DNA from: Pachyseris speciosa
Lineage: Eukaryota; Cnidaria; Anthozoa; Scleractinia; Pachyseridae
NCBI GenBank assembly: GCA_016490735.1
Contig: JAEMWC010000270.1
Span: 40,001-104,000 of the forward strand
DNA: 64,000 nucleotides
Reading direction: 5' to 3'
Positions 30,924 to 43,600 of the stretch are shown in pieces. Under the pieces are notes generated by a model. That model did not search any database. It saw nothing but the letters and a program-made list of their open reading frames with translations, and was not told the DNA's origin. How positions within the stretch are numbered: position 1 is the stretch's first letter; every line of letters starts with the position of its first letter. Position numbers and translations under genes: made by a program.

Positions 30924-31332
30924 GTTAAGTTCTGAACGGGACACGTCATTGAATAAAAATGTGCGCGCTCTTACCTTTCCGTTAGAATCGCGCGTACACT
31001 GTTTTATTAAGGCATATCAAAGAAATTTATCCCTTTAGGCTTTTTTTTCACTTCTAAGTTACATTGCTTATAAGTAAAAAAAAAAATAACTTTCTACAGT
31101 CCAGTCAAAAAAGAGAAAAACGATCCGTTGAGAGCCAATTAAGACTATTCCAGGGTGTCAAGTGAAAGTCAAAAGCTCATATACTTTTGGATTTATCCTC
31201 GTTTATTTGTCCTTTTAAACGGATTCGAAATTAACGGTTATCCCTAATCAACTTGATCTACTTCGGGAAAACGTGAAGGCCAAGGAGTGGACAGTTACAG
31301 TGAGTGCTTAGAAACTGATTCTATAAAGGGAG

Positions 31333-31338
31333 TTTATT
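31333..31338 (-). other. Possible FIP1 poly(A) signal
   Basis: AATAAA on the minus strand about 340 bases past the FIP1 stop; the first good match found by eye. Confidence 0.4.
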
Positions 31339-31678
31339 TACAGCATGCGGCCACAAAAGTATCTATACAAGGGAAATAGTCCATTGACCGGGGGAAGAAG
31401 AAACTGCGAGAGAGAAGTGTTTTTACTTGACTGAAATGTGCTCAGGATGGAAATTGCTTGGCAAAACCAAGTCTCATACTTTCTTCACCACAAGCGTTTA
31501 CATAGAAATAACACAGTGCCCACGCAGGTGACTCGCTAACCCGTCATTCCGTAAATCGAAGAAGCAAAACAACAGCAGCAAGCTTCAGTGTGAGTCCAAA
31601 ACAAGAAAGGATGATGGTTTCTCGCTCAGCGATCGTTTATCGCTACATATTATACGTACAGCCACGTGGATCAAGTGT

Positions 31679-34600
31679 TCATGGTGTGGGAGTCCGCTGA
31701 CCCTCTTCTCGAGGCTCAGTATTTTCGCTTTTTGGTTCTTTCGATTCGCGTGTTCTTCTGCTCTTTTTCTTACTGGATACCAGTTCTCCCTCTTCAGGGC
31801 CCCCGGAGTTTTCGGAGCCCGCAGTCTTACTGTGTCTTTTCCTACAACAAAGGGCACAACCACATTTACGCATGACATAATCCCTCATGGTAAGAAAAGA
31901 GACGGGTTGGAGTAGAAGAATTTTTTCAAACGACAACACTAATCCCTGTTCTGTGTTGAAAATTTCCAAGTCACTGAACGATACGATTGAAAGGCAGGAC
32001 AATAGCTCAAACACAAAAGATAAATACTAACTAAGAATTCATTATCACACTAATTCATAAGTCGTTAGCTTCACTATGAGGAGAGTAAAGCTGCAAGGAT
32101 GCTTAATGTAAATTTTCACGTTGTTATAGTACAATACCGTGCTAGGTGTCAAACATTTCCATGCTTTTGATTGGTATGCGGCGCTCATCATTCATTTCTA
32201 ATGCTATGCATTCATGTCACGCCTAACAGCTTTGATCGGGTATTTAAGAGTTTTTGTAGTCTGGAGTTGTCATTCGACGGCATCTCGTTTTTGATCTTTG
32301 AACCAAAACTTTATTTTGTTTACTTTAGGGCTGTCTCTATCGGATCTACAAACGAGATGCCCCCTCCTATACACCTGCGTTGTTGGTTACGGTTACTTAG
32401 TTAGAAATTATTTTGTTGTCGTTTCACTGCATAGTGACTAGACAACAAAGACTGTTATTAGCGCCCTTGCGTATGGTTGAAAGGGCACACGAAAGAGCCG
32501 AAACAAGAAGCGAGCGAGCCGAGATTCTATTATCCAGGGCAGGAAAAAAAACCCAGGTCCTACTGCCCGGGGCAAGTAAATTTTGCTCTTGGGCAAGTGA
32601 AAACAGCGGTTTGGTGGCCAGGTGGGGAAGTGAAATTAGCCTCAGTAATCTTGTGAGTCTGTCTGAAATTGTCAGCTTGATAAATGATTACTTCCAGTCA
32701 GAAACTATTTCAGAACTTTACACTGTAAGATGAGCGAAGCAATGAGTTGACAGCATGGATTAATTTAAAATCCAAGCATACTATCAAAGACACGAAAAGC
32801 TGAACAGCCGATACAAAATTAGAATACAAGAAAAAGAGAAAGAGACAGTTTATGAACTAGGTTCTATCAATAATTATTGATGGACTATAACAAAATGAGC
32901 TTACTGGTACTTAACCAGGTGAAAGAAACATGAACAAGTGTAGTTGATAAGGAATGTTGCGTTCCCACTGGGCAAGTAATATTTAACAAGGGGCAAGTGA
33001 AAACTGAATTTTACTGGCCACTGTCCAAGTGCTTTTCAATTTTTTACTCCCTTTTATCTGTAAATGGTCTTTTCGACTTCCCAGAACGAGAATGCTGGCA
33101 GCGTAAGAATTATTCAACAGGGAGAAAAAGAAGAACTACCAGCTGTCATTAAACGACCGCCATTGAGTATTGCACTCACTACCTCACAATGTGCGAATCA
33201 ACGTATATGGATGGGGTATGAACTTTAGGGAGGCAACGTTGACTGATGAAGAAACACTACCGCCTTTTGAAATTGCAGGAACACGCCACTTACTTTTCTC
33301 GTTGTTCTTTGGATTTATCTCTGTCCTTGCGCGATGATCGTTCCTGCAATAGTAAAGGTAATTAATTAATTAATTAATTAATTAATTAATTAATTTATTT
33401 ATTTATTTATTTATTTATTTAAAAACAAACAAGAGGAACGAAACTCCTAAAACAATGCGTTCCAGGTTACCTCTCGCCTCTCTCGGTCGCCTCCTTTGTC
33501 ACGGTCGCGATGTCTCCTCTCTCTGTCACGTCTATCCCGGTCACGGTCACGGTCACGGTCACGCTCTCTACGCGGAGAACGGTCACGATTCCTGAAAAAT
33601 GTCAATGCAAATTTAAAGTACATTATTTGAGGCAACTGCAATACATTTGTTACAAACAAAAAGTAGTGAAAAGAAATGCAATGAGCCTAAATTAAGCAGA
33701 CATCTGCGATGACGGAACTGGCATAATACTGACAGCTATATCTACATGATAGGCATCTGTGCAGGCACTTTGAGATGTTGTTTTATTTTTTAAGGTCCGT
33801 ATTCATTTTATTTGTGTGGCAGCATGCATGAAGATTCTGAGATTTAACTGTAAAACTTAATAAAATAGCAAATTTAAACAGGTTCCAAGTGAAATCTTAA
33901 TAAATAGATCGATCGCCATTTGAGCTAAAAATTTACAACTATACCAGGCTGATCGAGACTGCAAAGCTAATTCTGCTTTACACGACGAAAGGATTGGCCA
34001 TTTCTACCTGTCTCGATGCTCTCGGGATCTCTCCCGATCTTTGTCCCGTCTTCTGTGTGAATCCCGATCCCGTTTTCTGTTGTCTTCATCGCTGCTAGCA
34101 AACTCACTGTCGTCGTCTCCAGGACTCTCACTGCCTTGTCTGCCGATCGCGCCTGGGAAGCCCTCGCGAAATGCAGGGGGGAAACCGCGACCCATGCTAG
34201 GTTCCCAAGGCATGCCGGGAGGTGGACCCATCATTGGGTGAAAAGCTTGGCTCGGATCTGCAAATAACCATGGAAGCGACTACGTTGTTATTTGCCTCTA
34301 ACAGTTTTCTATATGTAGAAGGTCATTTGGCTGGTTAAAAATTCTCCAAGTTTATCTACTGTAGGAAAAACTGATAGTTCTGAAGTTTTTAGATTGGAAA
34401 TACATGATATAAATGCATGAAACCCCAAATGGAAACTCGAAAAAATCCGAGTTCCAGATGGGATTTGAACCCACGCCCCTCGCGCGATTTTTAGATTGGT
34501 CTTAAGTTTTTCAACCTGTGCTGTACATACAGAACTCGTTTAAATGATGAGCCAGGTGTTCAAAACAAAATCGTGTCAACCCTTCAACGGAAAGAAGTTA

Positions 34601-37600
34601 GAAAAGTACTCTATCAGAAATCAGAACACAAAATGACAGGAAAGATCAGGTCTCTGGTTGTTTTAATGAAATATTACAAGACGTGACTCTGTGCCCAGTC
34701 TTTCCAGAGAAGCGGCGTGTTTTCCAATATAAAGAAATTGCCACCACCAGCATAAAAATATATTAGCTCTACAGCTTCTACTCAATGATGGAAATACAAC
34801 ATGAACGGAAAGAAGTTAGAAAAGTACTCTATCAGAAATCAGAACACAAAGTGACAGGAAAGATCAGGTCTCTGGTTGTTTTAATGAAACATTACAAGAC
34901 GTGACTCTGTGCCCAGTCTTTCCAGAGAAGCGGCGTGTTTTCCAATATAAAGAAATTGCCACCACCAGCAGTTTGCTAGAATACACGAGAATCTGCAGTC
35001 AGAAACTTAGATAAAAATATATTAGCTCTACAGCTTCTACTCAATGATAGGATCCTAAATTAAAAATCCATCAAGAGCGGGTCAGATCTAGCGGTCAAAC
35101 GAGGTCGAGAATTTTCACTAAACCACTAGTGGTATGCTCATTGACAGCCGACTAAAGGCTCCCGAGACGACCAATAATTTCGGTTGGCCACATTTCAATG
35201 AAAGGAATTTTAGAGGTCGTTTGCCAGATGAGATTTCGATTGGGAATATAACGCTTGGTTTTTCATTGCAGTATGGGCGTAAAGGAAGTCCTTATCGCAA
35301 TTTAAATCGAAACTAAACAACTATTTTGGTGGCGACTCACTCTAATTAGTGTCTGAAACGTGCTTAAAGATAAAAATATAACAATGAAAGCAAACTTGTG
35401 CCAAAAGGTGTACAGGAAATTAACCTGATTGTTCTGATCGCCTTTACAAAGAATGGCACATAGTCACGAATTGGCAGAAACGCTACTGACTAAAGAAGCT
35501 GAGATGCTAATCATGGTAACTAGAATCACACTGTGGAATATTGGTAGTGTCATTTCAATATTGCGAGGAGGGGGACGGGGGTGGGAGAATGGGAGATCGA
35601 TGATGAGAGCCATTACACAACACGGGTGCCCTATACCCAAAGGAACTTATGTCCAGAGAGATGGAGGGTAATAACCGAGGAAAGGTGTTTGGCTGACAAG
35701 GGGAGTTTATAACCGTGGGAGTTGTAATGGAAAGAAATGGTTGGGGGTTTTGATCTAGGATGCTTATCTTCAGGGAAAAGGGGGGTTTACAGCCGGGGAG
35801 GCTTATTTATGGGGCGAGACAGTTAACTGAAGATGGGAACGGGGGGAGTTCACCACCCGGCAACTAACACCTGGGGAAACATTCATCTAAGGGCGTTCAC
35901 GCAAATTGTTTCTCCGCACCCTTACAGTATACGCCATAAGGTCTATCATTATCTCACTCTTGCAAACATTTGAAAATAATATCAGTGTCAGAAGCTTCGA
36001 CCTTACATCTTCCCGTGTGCTAATACTCTTATAAATGAAAATGACCTCCCATTTCCTTCGTCAGTTTTGCCAAAGGCAGTTTTGTAAAGGCAATTAGTAC
36101 ATTGTCAAACTATAGCACAATTTTAAAGTGCATATCAGCGTTAGACGACCTCACAGCTTCTCGTGTGCCTTTGAATAAGTTTCGTGTACAACTGTAATAA
36201 ACTTACACATTAAACTGACTTTACATTCCTTTGTTCGTTCTGCCTGCAAAGGCAATTAGTGCTTGCGTTATCAAAGTTCCCTGAGTGGTTTGCTGTATGA
36301 TATTCCGCACTTGTTGAATATGTTAAGCAAGAGAAGCACTCCGCGTCATTCAACACGATAGCAAAAGGTTTTAGTTCACAATAAAGCAGACAAACTGAAG
36401 GGTAAACATCGATAGTTCGAAAGTAAACGCTATAATTTTGATCTCGGTCTCTTTTGGGATTGGCCTATCTCTTTGCAATCCGGTTTGAAATGGTTCCTCA
36501 GTGAAACTTTGAATAAATAATCTACTGTATGGAAATCATATTTCAAACAGTTCTCGATCATTCTTTCATAGGCCGCCAACATTATGAAATCCGGTTTGAA
36601 ATGGTTCTTACCCAACTACTTGCATGTATATACAACCTCTTCGAATCAGTTGTAAGTCAAATAATTTGTTAAGAATTGCCGATTGAAGCGGCTATCTTTA
36701 CGGCATTCCGTTTGAATCCGTTTTTAGCTAGTGAGACACTATATATCAAAACAGCCATCACAAAAAAAAATTCAATTGTAATCCTTTTTGAAAACAGGCT
36801 TACTTCAATCTGTAATCCGCAAGCAAAACAGGTTTACAGAGAAGAGACTTAAAATGGCCGTTATCAGATACCAACAAGATAAATCCACAGTTATCTGAAC
36901 AAAAATCCCTTTAACTACTATAATCTTTTAATATAAATTCTGGTCATGAACTAACAGTGACAATGTTTTTCTTTTTTTCTAGTGTAAAGTCGGTTTTGCA
37001 AGCATCTTCGAAACAACGAGGGCGAAAGAATTGTATTCCCAGCATGTCGGTCAAAAGATTTGTAAAACCATGTTAAGTATGCACAAGATGACATGTTTTC
37101 CTTCCGCTTGGCTATATTGAGAACGCTCTAAAACAAATTTAATAGTTCGGCGAGAGCTATAGAAGCAAAAGGCAAAGACAAACAAGTCAACTTCCTTTAC
37201 CAAGCATCTCCGATGAGATAAGAACATTCCACGTACATCTCGTAAAGATAATGCAAGGTCGCAAGGAAATTAATGCGAGAAAAGAAAGAGACGCGGTTTG
37301 AGCGCTTTGAAACTAAACGGGACTGAACAGATCATAGGAAAACGTGGAAATTTGCGTTCCCTTCGCATTTTAAAGCAAAATATTGCTAAGTCTGCCTTTG
37401 GAAAGGGCACGTAAGTAACGAAACAAAGCAAGACAATGTCAGCTGGTCATTTAATTGTACTCAATCACACCCTGTACAATTGAATTGCATGGAAGGTGGA
37501 AACAGGCAGAGAAACTTTAATTAGTCCAGTGCTCATGACGCAAAGACTGCAATATAAAATACTGTGACTAAAAGGCGATCGATAAGCTGGAACTGCGTGT

Positions 37601-40600
37601 TGTTTTGTTGCGGTAGAATTCGATAATCCCAAGTTTTTTTTCTCATTGTTATTTCTTTTCAGCGAGAAAACCATTACCGCGTATGCAAATGTGGAAAGAT
37701 ATTGAGAGTTTGGCGGTTTATTAATAAATATAAATATCTTTTTTTCTTTCAGGTGTAAAAAAAATTAACAAAGCAAGGGCGTCTCGCAGCATAAACATTT
37801 AAGTTTAGATATAAGGCAGTGTAAAATGGACGGAAAAAATCGCTGCACGTTCACATTTATAGGGTTTTAAAGACGCAGATGTAAAACGAATTAACAGAAA
37901 AAAATATAATAGTTTTAAAACAGGCTACCTTTTCTTAATTATTGAGTAAGGGTAATATCAAATTCATGTGGTTCGAAGTCTGAAAATGAATCGTCATGTG
38001 TGATCATTCACATGAAAACACTTAGCAGCGATCCAATATTGTTCTGTACATTATCACCGCCAGGCTTTATAACTCGATATACAGTTCGATAACTATCGAT
38101 TTTCAGGAGGATATCCTTCAGTTTGACCATTCAAACGAAAGCTACCGTTAAGCTCTTCTTTCCTGTTGTGCCGTTTGCTTCGTAATAATTGAAGAAATGT
38201 TTTTTTCCGCCTCTTACAAAGTTAAGTGCTAATATAGTTTAGAAGGTCATCGCAAAAATATGAGACTTTTTTCATGAAGGGAAAGCCAGAAAATGTAATT
38301 TTCATTAGGAACTCCTCCTACTGTATAGTTCCCTAATAACATCGACTAATTAATTAGTGACTTTCGTAAGCTGAAAGAAAGAGAAAAACCCTTTAAATCC
38401 TTCAAATGACTTGGCATAATTACCGGCACTAACTCGACAGCGAGAAGCTTATGAAAGGAAATAATTTATCCCTGTCAGTGAGAAAGTGCACTTTAAGACA
38501 GTGGTAGACAGCGGCGTAAACACCATTGAACAACTTTTGACATTTTGTGATTAAGGAGTTTTAATTTCAATCCATGTTAACAATCTTTCAAAATCCAAGA
38601 ATTATAGAACTCGAACTTTGACATTTTGACGTGTACCTTAAAATCCCCAAGGTTACAACCAAAATGATTTTTTTTAGGTTTTGATCTTTACAAACCTGTC
38701 GTGAATTCATTAATTAAAAAAAACCTCAAAAGCAAAAACCCAAACAAACAGCACAGAGGCTCTCCTTGAGCAACTTTGCCCTTAAAATAACCGCGCTTTA
38801 AAATAATGCCCATGTTTATTTCTTAGTTCTTAAAGCGTACAATTTTTGTTTACAGTTCAGCGCGATGTTTTCATAAATTACTGAACTCCCACTAACACTG
38901 TAATTTTCCGCAAACCTTTTTCTCACTCCAGAAGCCCGTGGTGTACACTTTAAAAACCCATTATCACGTTAACACTGAAATAAATCTAGTTTCATATGGT
39001 GCAAGCCTTCCCGCATGGTGGTGGAATAAAAATTACCAGGCAAAACTTGCGCAGATTTGTTAAATGTTCGAATTTTGTACGTGAAGAAAAGTTTCCGAGT
39101 TCTTTCCCACCGCAAAGATATCCTGCCCAAAACTTCGTTTCAGTTGCGACACTTACCGCATTATATAAAAATTGAGAAAGCCAGAAGAGTAACCGTGCAG
39201 TTGACAAACACCTTGAAAGTGCAGTTTTATTGCTCTCATTTACATGGTCAGACTTCGGGATTTCACATATTTTGAAATGAAAGTTATGACGATATTATAC
39301 AGCGTAATAAACAGCGTCAAAGGAAGGTTCAACTTAAAGATACAAGTCTAAATACGAGAACAGTCCAATAATATTTTTGGGCAAAAGGAATGAAACCTAT
39401 ACAAAGACGTCCGAATTCGAAGAGCTGGGTCTGTCTTTTCGACTTGCAGAGCGCGTGAATAACGACCTGCCCCGCCGAAAGGAGGTGACTTTCTCCGAGA
39501 GAGAAAACAACCTTAAGCGATTTCTTGACGGAGAACAGTGCCTAACATGCCACTTGAATGCCTTGCGAAATTCTTCGCTGAAAAGCGCATATATAAGGGG
39601 ATTAGCCGAGCTGTTGCAGACGAAGCACAGGACACAAATCTTAAAGAACAGAAGCAAGTACTCGAAGTGTGTTGTATCCAGAAAGATGTCGATGACCCGA
39701 AACACGTTGTAAGGCAACATAGTCACCGCAAATACAACCACAACTGGCGCCAAAACCTTCAGGGCTTTGTAGTTTCGTTCGCTAGCGCGCAGTGACCGAG
39801 TGTGCGACGCCGAAGGGCTGCAAGATTCCCGGCGGATTTGGGTATGAAGAACGATGCTCTCTTGGAGACGGCCGCGGATACGGAGGTATGTAAAGAGGAT
39901 GATAACCAGAGGCAAGAGGTACGTTAAGAGAACGGTCTCCGCTTGATACAGCTTGTAGTACAACTTGCTTGAAAATCTAGGAAAACAGTAGGGCTCCCCG
40001 CGGTGTTCTCCGTACGCCATGGAGAAAAATAAGGGGAGAACGAAAAGAATGAACGATAGAACCCATATGAGAAGGATCACAATTTTGGCTTTTTTTAAGG
40101 CGTTCTTATGGCTCATGCCGCGACCTGAGATGATCCCCCTGTAACGGAACACGGCGATAGCAGTGATGCTTGCGATGGATACCCCATGGAATATATCGCT
40201 TAGCGGGTACAGCACCTTGCAGCCAAACTCCCCAAACGGCCAGCGAATGTCCTCAGTTCGGAGAACCGCAAATGGAAGACTGAATAAAATCACGCCAAGA
40301 TCGGCAATTGCCAGGTTAAAAATGAGGCAGTAGGCGAGCGAGCGGAGAAGATTTTCCTTGATTACCACCACACAGACCAAGCCATTTCCCAGCACGCCTA
40401 CCACGAAAATGACGGCGTCCAGGATAAAGCGAATCACTTGCGCGGGAAACGGCTCGATGTAAAACTGGAACGGTTCTTGAGCCGACAAGGTTCCATTTAA
40501 GTTTACACTTGAAAAATTATCAGGAGTAACGCTAAAATTCATGGCGAGATATCGACTGGATAAGTATCTCCGCCTAAAATATCTTGACTGCACCAGAGGG

Positions 40601-43600
40601 ATTAAGGAAAAATGTCACTTGAAACGATCACTATAGAGCGAAATTGTTTAAATTCCCCGCGATTGTGAGTCTAGAGCCGTTCTTGCCAAAACGTCCAGAG
40701 TTGGCAAGGGAAATGCCGCAGGTTCGATAAGAATTTGCAGTGATACACACCACCAATCCAATGCTAATTGTCTGGTTGTCTTCCAGCCTCTTAAAGCTGG
40801 CAAGAGTAACTCAAGCAACAAAGCGACGTCGTCATTTCCTTCTCGTTGAAGATCCGCGCCAAAACACAGAGTCGATCTGTGAGTTAATTATCGTTCAGTC
40901 TGTTTCCCAACGAGCGGCAAATTTGCCGAGCAACTTATCGCCCTATTTATACTGTGCTGCTGGAGCAGTTCCCAATACGGGCGAAAGAGCGTAGACTGAT
41001 CACACTTGACACACGATACGACAAATACCTTGCATGAACCATGTTGACGTCTATAACGTGTTTCTTACACCCATAAAAAGATGCCAATAGCCTAATCTTA
41101 CAAGGACATTCACTGGCTGTCGTTTTGTTTTTGCGCAAGAGTAACCTCTCCGAGTGTCATTTAAATGACAATGTTGCTTTAATGGAGAGGATCGGAAGTC
41201 GATCAGAGATACATGAACCGCAAGCGATATTCAAATTTTTGCCATTTTCATAACGCCGGCGGGCACAATTAGGGGAGGGATTAATCTGCTGCACCTTGGT
41301 CTTCTAAGGTAATTTCGAGCTACAAGCCAACGGATTCAACCAACGCATCGATGTTTCCCAGAGACATTGAAATCGTAGTTTTGGAACAATCTCTGCAAGT
41401 TATGTTTTTGCTTGACGTGGTTTGAAAATCGAAATCAAGAACAAACCAAAACACAAACAAATATTTAGCAGTATAGGATTAAAGTAGAACAAAAGCGTCT
41501 TGTGAAAAAGACCAACTAGCTCCAAATTAGCGATTCTTGGAAAGAGAACGAAGAACGGCGTTGAGCAGACGAAAATGACGCGTGATTCACGAACACGGGT
41601 GAAATAAACGTCCATTTATGCAAATAAACGTCTCGACAGGGCACACCTGTAATTGAAACTCACCACACTCGCCAAAAAATAAAAATTCTAATTAAAGACA
41701 CTTGAGCGTGGAAAGATTTGTGACAAGAAAGCACTGCAACAGAAGAATCAAGACAAGCTGACATTGTCGCTCAAAGAAAAAAATAAGCAGAGCCTACTGT
41801 TTTGTCAAAGAGAACACAAAGTGAAGTCCTTTTTTCAGATGTTAAGGACGAAATTAAAATAATGATAATAGTAGCACTAATTTTCTCGCAGCTGTCTAAG
41901 TTTTCCTGGATTTAATTTTGGATAGTGTAGACGAAAAAAAAAAAAACGGAAAAACGAAAACATTCCCCAGCAAAATAATAGATTAAAGAAAATTCTGACA
42001 ACGACTACTACGAATTTAAGCGTTTAAACGAAAACACAAAAAGCCTTGAGCGCTTGGAAGTGCTGACAGAAATTTCAACGCGTAAATTTTTATCTTTCTT
42101 TCTTTCTTTCTTTCTTCTTTTTTTTTTCAGTGCAACGATTTGAATTTACCCTATTAGAGAAACGAGGAAAAGTTGCGGCGACTTTCGGAACAAAAGATAA
42201 AACATAGAAACAACGTTAAGTGGGAGATGAAATTGTCAGTTGAGCCATCAAGCCAAACAGAATCGTTTTAGATTGAGCGCGGTATGGATCAAGCTACAGC
42301 ATCTGTCATGTGAAGTGGGCCAAGATCTGGAACAGATAATCTGTAAGGTTGACAAGATCAATTTATAACTTGCGGACTGACATCCGCGGGGAAGAGCACT
42401 TTTAAAAATCCAAACAAGGACTCGTCAATTTAACTACGCTGCGTTTTGACGAAGTTCCGCGCGAAAAGAAAATGGGTAACGGATATGAAATAAAGTGTTG
42501 AAAACAATGATTCACTAACAAGGAGAGAAGAAATGATGATTAGAGTGAAAGAGCATTCCATGGTGTCTGTTTTAACGTTCCTGAAACAACCATTCGGGAG
42601 ATTGTGATGAAAAATGTAAATTAAAATGCATTTTGCGTTATATTTCGAAGCGAACGAAAATCACCGGACCCAAAGGTCTATATTTCAGACATTTTCCCAT
42701 GTTTTCTTTGTTTTTGTATTGACACGAATAAATAAGATTTTTCTTTGGCCTGAGTAATGAATAATGGAAACAGGATGTTTGATGAATTGGACAAGAGAAA
42801 AAGCAAGCTTAACTCTTTGCTACGCTGTAAACAGATCTGGTTAATGAATTTGAATTCGCGTGCAAAATGACATTCGAAGACGTAAACAACGTCTTGGTAC
42901 AAAGCTTTGGAAACGGTCCTGCAGTATTTTACAAGAACCCACTGTGAAAACGGTAATTGAAACAAAATTAGGTTACCGGAACACATTTTAATAACATCCG
43001 AGATTGTACGTGCTTTTTGCGCTAAATACGTTTCCGAGTGTGGGCGACGGCACAAAATAAATACACTTATCAAACTTTAGTTTTCAAGTTTTATCTCTCA
43101 AAATTCGACAACAAGAGGAAAAGGCGGAAAATAAAGCGCTCGAAATAGCAAAATAAACAATATAAATAATATACGAATATACGACTAATTAGCCAAAAAT
43201 TTGTGGTAGGAGGAGGGTGGGGGGGGGGGGGGGGGGGGTAAAAGTGGCGGGAAACAGGTGTCACACGCTGCCTCAATTTCCCGCCAAAACTTAGTCTTGT
43301 GTGAGTTATAACATGCACAAAAGAGGGAAGCCACCGAAAACACATGAAAAGTAATTAAGTTAGCAAAAAAGGTTAAAATATATTAAACCTTTACCGGCTA
43401 CAGTTTATTCTTCCCTTGAACTTGAAAACAGACAATGCTTATCTTGCCTTAGGCTACTGAAAAGTCAGTTGAAGCATTATTGATCACAGTTAACGGGCGA
43501 AATAAGTTCTTTTTGTAAAGAACTATTGTTACAAAACAACTGCCACAACGCAATCACTTTTGCTTTAAAAGTACTTATCGGCGAGATTGTGGCCGATATT

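Larger units (their letters stand above)
34258..39396. other. FIP1 intron 12, 3' part
   Basis: Apart from the tRNA-like fragment (34440-34495) and the duplication (34587-35050), I see no gene. Short ORFs at 35134-35316, 35453-35671 and 36430-36615 have no recognisable domain. CCGGTTTGAAATGGTTC is repeated at about 36480 and 36592. Confidence 0.5.

Noticed and set aside
33240..33265. CTGATGA followed by GAAAC on the plus strand
   Set aside because: No stem II can form between the two core boxes.
42678..43073. 131-codon minus-strand ORF
   Set aside because: Composition is AT-driven, without recognisable motifs, and no splice-linked neighbours were found.
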